Position numbers and translations under genes: made by a program. The notes under the pieces are model-generated. The model searched no databases. It was not told the origin of the DNA and saw nothing but the letters and a program-made list of their open reading frames with translations. Below, one piece after another: positions 15,693 through 23,583 of a stretch of 53,599 nucleotides of DNA (the first letter of the stretch is position 1; every line of letters starts with the position of its first letter). The stretch comes from an uncultured Dysosmobacter sp. (GTDB taxonomy: Bacteria > Bacillota > Clostridia > Oscillospirales > Oscillospiraceae): NCBI GenBank assembly GCA_934636905.1, contig CAKUBJ010000007.1, forward strand, positions 1 to 53,599, given 5' to 3'.

Positions 15693-17096
15693 ATGCTGTT
15701 TTCCAGTATCCCGTTTCTCTATACCTTTCTCCCCTGTGTGCTGATTCTCTATTTTCTCTCCCCCAACCGCCTGAAAAACACGGTGCTTCTGCTGGCCAGC
15801 CTGCTGTTCTACGCATGGGGGGAACCGCGCTTTGTGGTGTTCATGGTGATTGCCATTGTACAGGGATATGTATTCGGCCTGCTGGCGGAAAAAAACCGGG
15901 ATTTTCCCGGAAAGGCGAAGCTGTGCCTGTGGGCTTCTGCGGTCATCAGTCTGGGGCTGCTGGGAGTCTGCAAATACGCAGACTTCTTTCTCTCCGGCTT
16001 CAACCGCCTCACCGGGTTATCCGTGCCCCTGCTTCACATTGCCCTGCCCATCGGCATCAGCTTTTACACCTTTCAGATTCTCAGCTACGTCATTGACGTG
16101 TACCGGGGAGAGGTGCCCGCCCAGCGGAACTTCATCGACCTGGCCGCCTATGTGGCCATGTTCCCCCAGCTGATTGCCGGCCCCATTGTCCGGTACGCCG
16201 ACATCGCCCCTCAGCTGAAGCGCCGCACCCACACCCTTTCCGACGCTGCCTGCGGCGCCCGCCGCTTTATTCTCGGCCTTGCCAAAAAAGTGCTGCTGGC
16301 CAACGTCCTCTATGAGTTGATTTCCGCGTACAAAAGCAGCACAGAATCCTCCGTGCTGTTCGTCTGGCTGTATGCGGCGGCCTATGTGCTGCATCTCTAC
16401 TTTGACTTCTCCGGCTACAGTGACATGGCCATCGGCCTTGGCCGCATCTTCGGCTTCCGTTTTCCGGAGAACTTCAACTACCCCTATATCTCCGCCAGCA
16501 TCACGGAGTTCTGGCGGCGGTGGCACATGAGCCTTGGCAGCTGGTTTCGGGACTATGTGTACATCCCGCTGGGAGGAAACCGCGTCTCCAAAGCCCGGTG
16601 GTTCCGGAACATTTTCATCGTCTGGCTGCTGACGGGACTGTGGCATGGCGCGGCGTGGACGTTCATCCTGTGGGGGCTGTTCTTCGCCGTGTTCCTGACG
16701 GCGGAGAAGCTCTGGTACGGCAGGGCGCTGGCTCAGACGCATCTTCTGAAGCACCTTTACGTCCTGCTGCTGGTGGTGGTCAGCTTTGTGCTCTTTGACG
16801 CCGCCAGCGTGCCGGACGCCCTCCGCACCGCTGCCGCCCTGCTGGGTCTGGGCGGTCTGCCCCTCACCGATGCCCTGTCCCGGTACTATCTGGACAGCTA
16901 CGCCGGCGTGTTCCTGATTGCCGCCGTAGGCGCCACCCCCCTGCCTGCCCTCACCGTCCGGTGGCTCTCCGAAAGCCGTGTGGGAAAGGCCGCCGTCTCC
17001 CTTCTGGAGCCGGTGGTGCTGACGGCTCTGCTGGCGGTGGTCACCGCCTATCTGGTGGACGGCTCCTTCAATCCCTTCCTGTATTTCCGCTTTTAA
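15693..17096 (+). CDS. MBOAT-family O-acyltransferase (AlgI/PatA-like)
   Basis: 467 residues with about ten membrane helices. The family signatures are clear: the DFSGYSDMAIGLGRIFGF block, FWRRWHMSLGSWFRDYVYIP with its histidine, and GLWHGAAWTF with the invariant catalytic His. Such proteins move acyl groups (acetyl in AlgI and PatA) across the membrane onto exported polysaccharide or peptidoglycan. The downstream DHHW protein is the usual extracellular partner. Acceptor and acyl donor cannot be told from sequence. 85 bp after the lipoprotein gene, 11 bp before the DHHW gene. Confidence 0.9.
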   Translation: MLFSSIPFLYTFLPCVLILYFLSPNRLKNTVLLLASLLFYAWGEPRFVVFMVIAIVQGYVFGLLAEKNRDFPGKAKLCLWASAVISLGLLGVCKYADFFLSGFNRLTGLSVPLLHIALPIGISFYTFQILSYVIDVYRGEVPAQRNFIDLAAYVAMFPQLIAGPIVRYADIAPQLKRRTHTLSDAACGARRFILGLAKKVLLANVLYELISAYKSSTESSVLFVWLYAAAYVLHLYFDFSGYSDMAIGLGRIFGFRFPENFNYPYISASITEFWRRWHMSLGSWFRDYVYIPLGGNRVSKARWFRNIFIVWLLTGLWHGAAWTFILWGLFFAVFLTAEKLWYGRALAQTHLLKHLYVLLLVVVSFVLFDAASVPDALRTAAALLGLGGLPLTDALSRYYLDSYAGVFLIAAVGATPLPALTVRWLSESRVGKAAVSLLEPVVLTALLAVVTAYLVDGSFNPFLYFRF

Positions 17097-17107
17097 GGAG
17101 GTGCGCC

Positions 17108-18211
17108 ATGTTTGAAAAACAGAAAAACATCCTGACCCTGTGCCTCCTGTCCGCCTTTCTGCTGGGCTTCGGCCTGTGGGCGGCCGTGAAGCCTGCCGAC
17201 GGCCTTTCCCTCAGTGAGCGCCGTCCGCTGGCGCAGATGCCGGAACTGTCCGTGGATTCCCTCCTCTCCGGCAAATTCATGTCCGGCTATGAGGACTACG
17301 CCACCGACCAGTTCCCCCTGCGGGAACAGTTCCGCACCCTGAAAGCCCTGACAGGGCTGTACGGCTTCGGCCAGAAGGACAACAATGGGGTCTACCTTGC
17401 GGAGGGCTATGCCGCCAAGCTGGAATACCCCCTGAATCCGGACTCCATCGCCCACGCCGCCGACCGCTTCCGCTCTCTCTATGAGAGCCTCATGGCAGGG
17501 ACGGATACTAAGGTCTACCTTTCCGTCATTCCGGACAAGAATTATTTTCTGGCGGAGGCCAACGGTTACCCTGCGCTGGACTACGCCGCCCTGACAGACG
17601 CCCTCCGGGCGCAGACGGACTTTGCGGAGTACATCGACCTCTTCGGCGCCCTGACCGTTGACGATTACTACCGCACCGACTCCCACTGGCGGCAGGAGCG
17701 GCTGCTGCCCATTGCGGACACGCTGACCGCCGCCATGGGTGTTTCCCTGCCGGACATCTCATGGCGGGAGGAGACGCTGGAACGTCCCTATTACGGCGTG
17801 TATTACGGCTACGCCGCCCTGCCCATGGAGCCGGACTGCCTGACGTATCTTACCTGTGACCTTCTGGATGACTGCACGGTTTACAACTATGAAACCGGGA
17901 AAACCGGCGCCGTTTACGATTTGGCCAAAGGGGACGGCAAAGACCCCTATGAACTGTTTCTCTCCGGCTCCGTGTCCCTGCTGACCGTGGAGAACCCCCA
18001 CGCGGAAACGGAGCGGGAACTGGTGATTTTCCGGGACTCCTTCGGCAGTTCCCTGACGCCCCTGCCGGTGCCCGGCTATGCCAAGGTGACCCTGGCGGAC
18101 ATCCGCTACCTACCTGCCAGCCAGATGGGCAAATATCTGACCTTCACCAATCAGGACGTGCTGTTCCTCTACAGCGCGCCGGTTTTGAACAACAGCGATA
18201 CTCTGAAATAA
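17108..18211 (+). CDS. DHHW-family protein (AlgX/AlgJ-like SGNH acyltransferase partner)
   Basis: 367 residues. One N-terminal membrane helix (LTLCLLSAFLLGFGLWAAV) anchors an extracellular domain. YRTDSHW is the family's defining D-x-H motif region, and IFRDSFGSSLTPL is a likely SGNH nucleophile block. In alginate acetylation AlgJ/AlgX transfer acyl groups delivered by the MBOAT protein AlgI, and this gene begins 11 bp after the MBOAT gene with GGAGG in between. A terminator follows. The call is firm at family level; the polymer modified is unknown. Confidence 0.85.
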   Translation: MFEKQKNILTLCLLSAFLLGFGLWAAVKPADGLSLSERRPLAQMPELSVDSLLSGKFMSGYEDYATDQFPLREQFRTLKALTGLYGFGQKDNNGVYLAEGYAAKLEYPLNPDSIAHAADRFRSLYESLMAGTDTKVYLSVIPDKNYFLAEANGYPALDYAALTDALRAQTDFAEYIDLFGALTVDDYYRTDSHWRQERLLPIADTLTAAMGVSLPDISWREETLERPYYGVYYGYAALPMEPDCLTYLTCDLLDDCTVYNYETGKTGAVYDLAKGDGKDPYELFLSGSVSLLTVENPHAETERELVIFRDSFGSSLTPLPVPGYAKVTLADIRYLPASQMGKYLTFTNQDVLFLYSAPVLNNSDTLK

Positions 18212-18220
18212 CTGCCAGTA

Positions 18221-18257
18221 CCGCACGGTTTTCCCCGAAAACCGTGCGGCTTTTCCC
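18221..18257 (+). terminator. Terminator of the MBOAT-DHHW operon
   Basis: 13-bp stem CCGCACGGTTTTC/GAAAACCGTGCGG with a 3-base loop, then CTTTTCCC, ten bases past the stop codon. Confidence 0.85.
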
Positions 18258-18284
18258 GTATTCATCCCGCTTTCTTTTTTTGTC

Positions 18285-18313
18285 TTGTGCTTTTGCGAGA
18301 AATCGTTTATAAT
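18285..18313 (+). promoter_or_regulatory. Promoter of the YloU-FakA operon
   Basis: TTGTGC (18285-18290), 17-bp spacer, perfect TATAAT (18308-18313); leader about 60 nt. Confidence 0.75.
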
Positions 18314-18379
18314 AACAGTCTGATAACTATGCCCCGGCAGCAGTGTCTGCCCCGGCAGCACGGAAAGGAAGGTTATCCT

Positions 18380-18730
18380 ATGCTGAAATTTCATTCAGAA
18401 CAGGGCGAGATTTCCGTCTCCAGCGCTGTTTTTTCCAACATCACCGGCATGGCCGCCACCAACTGCTTCGGTGTGAAGGGCATGGCCTACCGCTCCATGA
18501 CGGACGGTCTGGTTCACCTGCTGCGGCGGGAAGCCATGAGCAAGGGCGTCAACGTGATTTACAACGAGGACGAGTCCATTTCCATTGAACTGCACATCAT
18601 CGTGGAAAACGGTGTCAATATTCCCGCCGTGTGCCGCTCCATCATGAACGAGGTACGGTATGTGGTGAATAAGAACACCGGCGCGGAGGTGCGCGCCGTG
18701 GATGTGTTTGTGGATTCCATGATCCTGTGA
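18380..18730 (+). CDS. Asp23/Gls24 family envelope stress protein (YloU-like)
   Basis: 116 residues from the ATG at 18380 with GGAAGG upstream. The Asp23 fold is seen in ISVSSAVFSNITGMAATNCFGVKG, the GVNVIYNEDESISIELHIIV strand region and the closing EVRAVDVFVDSMIL. Homologues are cytoplasmic or membrane-associated proteins linked to envelope stress; the exact role is unsettled. It is followed 15 bp later by fakA, the order known as yloU-yloV in Bacillus. Confidence 0.88.
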   Translation: MLKFHSEQGEISVSSAVFSNITGMAATNCFGVKGMAYRSMTDGLVHLLRREAMSKGVNVIYNEDESISIELHIIVENGVNIPAVCRSIMNEVRYVVNKNTGAEVRAVDVFVDSMIL

Positions 18731-18745
18731 GGAGGACGGCAGAGA

Positions 18746-20422
18746 ATGAATAACGAAATCACCGGCGCGCTGTTCAAGCAGATGATTCTGCACGGCGCCG
18801 CCGCCATCACGGCCCAGAAGCAGGCCATCAATGACCTCAATGTGTTCCCCGTACCGGACGGCGACACGGGCACCAATATGTCCATGACCATCGCCACCGC
18901 CGCCGAGGCGCTGCGGAAGTCCTCCCCCGCCTCCGTGGGGCAGGCGTCCTCCGTCACCGCCTCCGCCCTGCTGCAGGGCGCCCGGGGCAACTCCGGGGTC
19001 ATTCTCTCCCTGCTGTTCCGGGGGCTTTCCAAGTCCCTGAAGGGCATGGAAACCGCAGACGCCGCCGCTTTCGCCGCCGCCATGCAGGAGGGCGTGGCCG
19101 CCGCCTACAAGGCGGTGATGAAGCCCGCCGAGGGCACGGTGCTGACGGTTTCCCGTCTGGCCGCCAAGCGGGCGGTGGAGGCCGCTGCCGACGGCGCCGG
19201 TGTGGAGGCCACACTGGCCGCCGCCATTGAGGAGGGCTATGACGCGCTGGCGAAAACCACGGATATGAACCCGGTTCTGAAAAAGGCCGGCGTGGTGGAC
19301 GCCGGCGGCAAGGGCTATCTGCTGATTCTGGAGGGAATGCTGGCGGAACTGCGGGGAGAGCCCATCCCCGAAGGTACGGAGGCCTCTGCGGAACTGCGGG
19401 AAAAAGCCGATTTCAACGCCATGGCACAGGAGGAAATCACCTTCACCTTCGATACCGTGTATGTGGTGCGCAAGCTGCGGGAGGACGTGGACCTTATGCC
19501 TCTGCGGGCCTATCTCAGCAGCATCGGCGACAGTCTGGTCATCGGCGAGGACGACGAAACCTTCAAGGTGCACGTCCACACCGACATTCCCGGCGCAGCG
19601 CTGACGGAATCCCAGAAATACGGCACGCTGGAACTGGCCAAAATCGAGAATATGCGCTCTCAGGCCGATGCACTGGCCGCCGGAAAGACGGCGGAGAGCA
19701 CCGACGATCTGGATGCCATTGAGGAAGCGCTGGAACACGGGGAGGATACTCACAAGCCGGCCGCGCCGGAAAAGCCCATTGGTTTTCTGGCCATCTGCGC
19801 CGGGGACGGCCTTGCCGCCGTGTTCCGGGATCTGGGCTGCGACGCCGTGGTTTCCGGCGGCCAGACCATGAACCCCTCCACGGAGAGCATTCTGGCAGGC
19901 ATCGAAAAGGTGCCGGCGGAAACCGTGTTCGTCCTGCCCAACAACGGCAACATCATCATGGCCGCCCAGCAGTGTCAGGGGCTGACGGAGAAAAACGTGG
20001 TGGTGATTCCCAGCAAAACCGTACCGCAGGGCATCACCGCCATGATGAACGTGGATCCGGAGGCGGATGTGGAGTCCGTCACCGCCGCCATGACGGACGC
20101 CCTGTCCACCGTCACCACCTCCCAGATTACCTATGCCGCCCGGAACTCCGACTTTGACGGCTTCGAAATCCATCAGGGAGACTATCTGGCACTGAAGGAA
20201 GGAAAACTCTTCGGCACCGACACCCGGCTGGATACCCTGCTGGAAAAGCTGGCGGAGGAGGGAAAGGACGCCTCCTTCATCGCCCTGTATTACGGCGAGG
20301 ACGTTTCCGACGAGGACGCCCAGGCGGCAGGTTCCCGGTTCCAGGCTGTCTGTCCCAACGCCGAAATCAGTGTGCTGCCCGGCGGTCAGCCTGTATATTA
20401 CTACATTATTTCGTTTGAATAA
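18746..20422 (+). CDS. fakA: Fatty acid kinase catalytic subunit (DAK2 domain, YloV)
   Basis: 558 residues. The N-terminal DhaL/DAK2 domain (about residues 8-200) carries the ATP/Mg motif NVFPVPDGDTGTNM and LLQGARGNSGVILS. The C-terminal half has the FakA/YloV extension with VFVLPNNGNIIMAA. FakA phosphorylates fatty acids presented by a FakB (DegV) protein, giving acyl phosphates that PlsY uses; plsX, which makes the same intermediate from acyl-ACP, is at 32.5 kb. No fakB is in the window. Co-transcribed with the Asp23 gene. Confidence 0.88.
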   Translation: MNNEITGALFKQMILHGAAAITAQKQAINDLNVFPVPDGDTGTNMSMTIATAAEALRKSSPASVGQASSVTASALLQGARGNSGVILSLLFRGLSKSLKGMETADAAAFAAAMQEGVAAAYKAVMKPAEGTVLTVSRLAAKRAVEAAADGAGVEATLAAAIEEGYDALAKTTDMNPVLKKAGVVDAGGKGYLLILEGMLAELRGEPIPEGTEASAELREKADFNAMAQEEITFTFDTVYVVRKLREDVDLMPLRAYLSSIGDSLVIGEDDETFKVHVHTDIPGAALTESQKYGTLELAKIENMRSQADALAAGKTAESTDDLDAIEEALEHGEDTHKPAAPEKPIGFLAICAGDGLAAVFRDLGCDAVVSGGQTMNPSTESILAGIEKVPAETVFVLPNNGNIIMAAQQCQGLTEKNVVVIPSKTVPQGITAMMNVDPEADVESVTAAMTDALSTVTTSQITYAARNSDFDGFEIHQGDYLALKEGKLFGTDTRLDTLLEKLAEEGKDASFIALYYGEDVSDEDAQAAGSRFQAVCPNAEISVLPGGQPVYYYIISFE

Positions 20423-20426
20423 GAAG

Positions 20427-20458
20427 AAAACCGGGGCGGCAGACCGCTCCGGTTTTTT
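20427..20458 (+). terminator. Terminator after fakA
   Basis: Stem AAAACCGGGGCGG/CCGCTCCGGTTTT (one mismatch), 4-base loop, then TTTT. Because the next gene starts only 16 bp later, it may be a partial terminator that lowers downstream expression. Confidence 0.7.
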
Positions 20459-20473
20459 CGGAAGGAGCTTCTC

Positions 20474-20824
20474 ATGCTGTTTTTGTGCTATCCCAAATGT
20501 TCCACCTGCCGGAAGGCGCAGGACTGGCTGGACGACCACGGCATTGCCTATGACCTGCGGGACATCAAGCTGAACAACCCCACCGCCGAAGAACTCACCC
20601 TCTGGTATCGGAAAAGCAGCCTGCCTCTGAAGAAATTCTTCAACACCAGCGGCCTGCAGTACAAGGCACTGGGGTTGAAGGACAAACTCCCCGCCATGAG
20701 CGAAGAGGAACAGATTGCCCTGCTGGCCACGGACGGGATGCTGGTGAAGCGCCCTCTGCTGATCGGCGAGGAATTTGTCCTTACCGGCTTCCGACCCGGG
20801 GAGTGGGAAGCGGCGCTGCAATGA
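20474..20824 (+). CDS. ArsC/Spx-family thioredoxin-fold protein
   Basis: 116 residues. The N-terminal CYPKCSTCRKAQ holds a CxxC pair, and LVKRPLLI near residue 97 is the family's conserved Arg-Pro segment. The length and DIKLNNPTAEELTLWYRK fit the arsenate reductase-like YffB/Spx superfamily. A true ArsC, a Spx-type RNA polymerase regulator and a glutathione-dependent YffB cannot be separated from sequence alone. No arsenic genes are nearby. GGAGG-like site upstream; its stop overlaps the next gene's ATG. Confidence 0.75.
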   Translation: MLFLCYPKCSTCRKAQDWLDDHGIAYDLRDIKLNNPTAEELTLWYRKSSLPLKKFFNTSGLQYKALGLKDKLPAMSEEEQIALLATDGMLVKRPLLIGEEFVLTGFRPGEWEAALQ

Positions 20825-21789
20825 TTCAAACCATTGATTTCGCCCCGCTGGACGGCATCACCAAGGTGGTGTTCCGGCAGGTGTGGAGCCGGTATTTCGG
20901 CGGCGTGGATCGCTGTTTCATCCCCTTCTTCTCCCCCACCCCCCACCACACCATGACTCCCCGGGATCTCCGGGAGGTGGACTTCGTCCACAACGCCAAT
21001 CTCCCCTCCGTGCCGCAGGTGATGACGAAAAACGCCGGCGACTTTCTCTGGGCCTGTGAGGTGCTGCGGGACATGGGCTATTCCGAGGTGAACCTGAATC
21101 TGGGGTGCCCCTCCGGCACCGTCACCGCCAAGGGCAAGGGCGCCGGCTTTCTGGCGCATCCGGAGGAACTGGAGGCCTTTTTTGACGCGGTCTTTGCCCG
21201 GAATTCCCTGCCGGTGTCCGTCAAGACCCGGCTGGGGTATGAAGCGCCGGAGGAGTTTGCCGCCCTGCTGGAGATTTACAACCGCTATCCCATCGCCTGC
21301 CTGACGGTTCATCCCCGGGTGCGGAAGGAAAAATACCGCGGCCCAGTGCATCTGGACGCCTTCGCCCAGGCGCTGGCCGCCAGCCGGAACCCGGTGTGCT
21401 ACAACGGCGACCTGCGGACGGTGGAGGAAGTCCGCGTTTTGGAAGCCCGGTTCCCCGCCGTGTCCCATGTGATGATTGGCCGGGGACTGGTGGCTGATCC
21501 CGCGCTGGCCCGGAAGCTGCGAGGCGGGGCGGGAACCTGCCGGGAAGAACTGGCAGACTTTCTGGCTGCACTGTATCAGGGCTACACGGACTTCTATCAG
21601 GGGCAGGTGCCTACCGCCGCTCAGCGGATGCGGGAGGTGTGGTTCTACCTGATCCACCTCTTTGACGACGCGGAAAAGCTGAACAAACAGCTGCGCCGGT
21701 TCCGCACTCCGGCAGAGTATGAGCGGATTCAGGCGGAGATTCTGGCCTCCTGTCCCCTCCGCTCCGACTCTCAGGGAGAACTCATCTGA
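20821..21789 (+). CDS. dus: tRNA-dihydrouridine synthase
   Basis: 322 residues from the ATG at 20821, which overlaps the upstream stop as ATGA. The flavoprotein reduces uridines in tRNA D-loops. The substrate region FAPLDGITKVVFRQ, the catalytic cysteine in NLNLGCPSGTVTAKGKGAGFL, the FMN-phosphate stretch CYNGDLRTVEEV and MIGRGLVADPAL are visible. The C-terminal helical domain starts near residue 240. Which D position it modifies is not evident. Confidence 0.9.
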   Translation: MIQTIDFAPLDGITKVVFRQVWSRYFGGVDRCFIPFFSPTPHHTMTPRDLREVDFVHNANLPSVPQVMTKNAGDFLWACEVLRDMGYSEVNLNLGCPSGTVTAKGKGAGFLAHPEELEAFFDAVFARNSLPVSVKTRLGYEAPEEFAALLEIYNRYPIACLTVHPRVRKEKYRGPVHLDAFAQALAASRNPVCYNGDLRTVEEVRVLEARFPAVSHVMIGRGLVADPALARKLRGGAGTCREELADFLAALYQGYTDFYQGQVPTAAQRMREVWFYLIHLFDDAEKLNKQLRRFRTPAEYERIQAEILASCPLRSDSQGELI

Positions 21790-21822
21790 GTGTTCTCAGA
21801 AATGCAGAAATCCGCATATCAA

Positions 21823-21856
21823 AGCCCGGCATCTGCATGGCAGATGCCGGGCTGAG
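21823..21856. terminator. Bidirectional terminator between dus and the MATE gene
   Basis: 14-bp perfect stem AGCCCGGCATCTGC/GCAGATGCCGGGCT with an ATG loop between two converging genes. T-tracts are weak on both sides. Confidence 0.65.
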
Positions 21857-21877
21857 TTTATGGTTTCTAACAATATA

Positions 21878-23248
21878 TCAATAATGGGAAATTTCGCCGT
21901 TTTCCAGCATTTTCAGCCGTTTGAGCACATGGATCTGGATGGGGATGGAGCAGGCGAAGGTCAGCAGATCCGCCACCATCTGTGCCATCTGGATGCCGGG
22001 GAGGCCGATGGTCAGCGCAAGGATCCAGACAACGGGGATAAAGAACAGTCCCTGCCGCGCCACCGCCATAAAGGTGGCCGGCACCGTCAGCCCCATGGTC
22101 TGCTGGCTCATATTGCTCATCACCACCCAGCTTTGCAGGCAGAAGGTGACGCACTGATACCGCAGCGCCGCCGTGCCGATGGCAATGACCTCCGGGTCGT
22201 CCCGGAAGATGGCCACCAGCCGGGGCGCCAGTGCAAAGCCAACCACGCTGACTGCCAGCAGAAGCGTAAAGGTCACCTTGACACTGAACCAGAAGCCCTC
22301 CCGCACCCGGCGGTAAAGCCCTGCGCCGTAGTTAATGCCGCACACCGGCTGGAACCCCTGTCCGAAGCCGATCATGGTGGAGCCGCCGAACATCATGATC
22401 CTCTGCACCACGCCCATGGCGGCAATGGCGGCGTCCCCATAGGGTCTGGCAGCGTGGTTCAGGCAGATGGTAGCCACACTGGCCAGCCCCTGCCGGGCAA
22501 GGGAGGGCAGGCCGCCCTTGAAAATCCAGCCGAAATAGTATTTCTTCAGACGCACGCAGGAAATGCTCAGCCGGAGATTTCCGCCCCGGCGGCAGCCTGC
22601 CAGCAGCAGGCAGAAGCTGACAAACTGGCTGATGATGGTAGCCCACGCCGCCCCGGCAATTCCCAAGTGGAAGGTGAAAATCAGCAGTGGATCCAGCCCG
22701 ATGTTCAGGATGGCTCCGCTGGTGATGCCCACCATGGCGTAGGCGGCGCTGCCCTGAAAGCGCAGCTGGTTGTTCAGCACCAGAGAGGCCGTCATCCACG
22801 GGGCGCCCAGCAGAATCACGCTGAGGTACGCCTTGGTGTAGGGCAGGATGGTGTCCGTAGACCCCAGCAGATAGGCCAGCGGCTCCAGAAACACCAGCCC
22901 CAGCACGCAAATCAGGACACCGGTGGCAAGGGCGGCAAAAAAGCCGGTGGAGGCCATATCGGAGGCCTCCTCATAATTTTTATTTCCGATGGCCCGGGAA
23001 ATGAAATTCCCGCTGCCCTGCCCGAAAAAGAAGCCGGTAGCCTGAATGATGGCCATCAGGGAAAACACCACGCCTACGGCGCCGGTGGCGGCGTTGCTTT
23101 TCAGCATTCCTACAAAAAAAGTGTCTGCCATGTTGTAAAAGGCAGTCACCAGCATACTCACAATACAGGGCAGTGCCAGCTTCAGAATCAGCGGCCCCAC
23201 CGGCGTTTCCGTCATCTGCTTATGCTTTTTTATCTGCTGCTCGTCCAA
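21878..23248 (-). CDS. MATE family efflux transporter
   Basis: 456 residues with 12 predicted membrane helices in two halves. The N-terminal FYNMADTFFVGMLKSNAATGAVG and the second-half equivalent FGQGFQPVCGINYGAG are typical of multidrug and toxin extrusion proteins, which export cationic compounds in exchange for Na+ or H+. The start is a TTG at 23246-23248, chosen for the GGGAGG seven bases upstream. No regulator is adjacent, so the substrate is unknown. Confidence 0.9.
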   Translation of the reverse strand: MDEQQIKKHKQMTETPVGPLILKLALPCIVSMLVTAFYNMADTFFVGMLKSNAATGAVGVVFSLMAIIQATGFFFGQGSGNFISRAIGNKNYEEASDMASTGFFAALATGVLICVLGLVFLEPLAYLLGSTDTILPYTKAYLSVILLGAPWMTASLVLNNQLRFQGSAAYAMVGITSGAILNIGLDPLLIFTFHLGIAGAAWATIISQFVSFCLLLAGCRRGGNLRLSISCVRLKKYYFGWIFKGGLPSLARQGLASVATICLNHAARPYGDAAIAAMGVVQRIMMFGGSTMIGFGQGFQPVCGINYGAGLYRRVREGFWFSVKVTFTLLLAVSVVGFALAPRLVAIFRDDPEVIAIGTAALRYQCVTFCLQSWVVMSNMSQQTMGLTVPATFMAVARQGLFFIPVVWILALTIGLPGIQMAQMVADLLTFACSIPIQIHVLKRLKMLENGEISHY

Positions 23249-23373
23249 AGAAATCCCTCCCGCATTCTTCCGTACTTTGATTATTCTAACACAATTTGAA
23301 CGGCCGGGAAAGTCCCAAATGCAGATTTTTCCTTCTTTTTTACCGCATCCGCAGGATTTCCGGCAGGAAACGC

Positions 23374-23402
23374 TTGAATCCCCGGGGTAAATCGGGTATA
23401 AT
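23374..23402 (+). promoter_or_regulatory. Promoter of the aminotransferase gene
   Basis: TTGAAT (23374-23379), 17-bp spacer, perfect TATAAT (23397-23402). The start codon is at 23584, so the leader is about 175 nt. Confidence 0.8.
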
Positions 23403-23409
23403 ATTTGGT

Positions 23410-23503
23410 TGTTAATATCGTGGTGAAGCTACTCTCGCCGAGGCCCCATCCCCAGCCCCGTCGCGGCGTCCGCCGGAAGCTCCGCCACATAAATTTCAGG
23501 GAT
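23410..23503 (+). promoter_or_regulatory. Structured leader of the aminotransferase gene
   Basis: Near 23420 GTGGTGAAGCT can pair with AGCTCCGCCAC near 23478, closing a domain of about 70 nt with GC-rich inner segments. The inverted-repeat element E2 follows directly. I do not recognise a known riboswitch. Confidence 0.35.
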
Positions 23504-23565
23504 TACCATCGATTGACAAGGGCAGACACGCCTGCCAGCGTGCCTGTCCTTGTCAATCGATGGTA
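23504..23565. repeat. Inverted-repeat element E2 (TACCATCGATTG family)
   Basis: 62-bp near-perfect palindrome: 22-bp arms beginning TACCATCGATTGACAAGG, one mismatch, enclosing a small CACGC/GCGTG hairpin. It ends 18 bp before the aminotransferase start codon, so it lies wholly within the mRNA leader and probably folds into a long stem. Confidence 0.7.
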
Positions 23566-23583
23566 CCGGAGAGGATGAGACAG

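Noticed and set aside
18395..20821. 808-codon open frame on the minus strand
   Set aside because: Antisense to the Asp23-type gene, fakA and the ArsC-like gene; Gly/His/Gln-rich translation without motifs.
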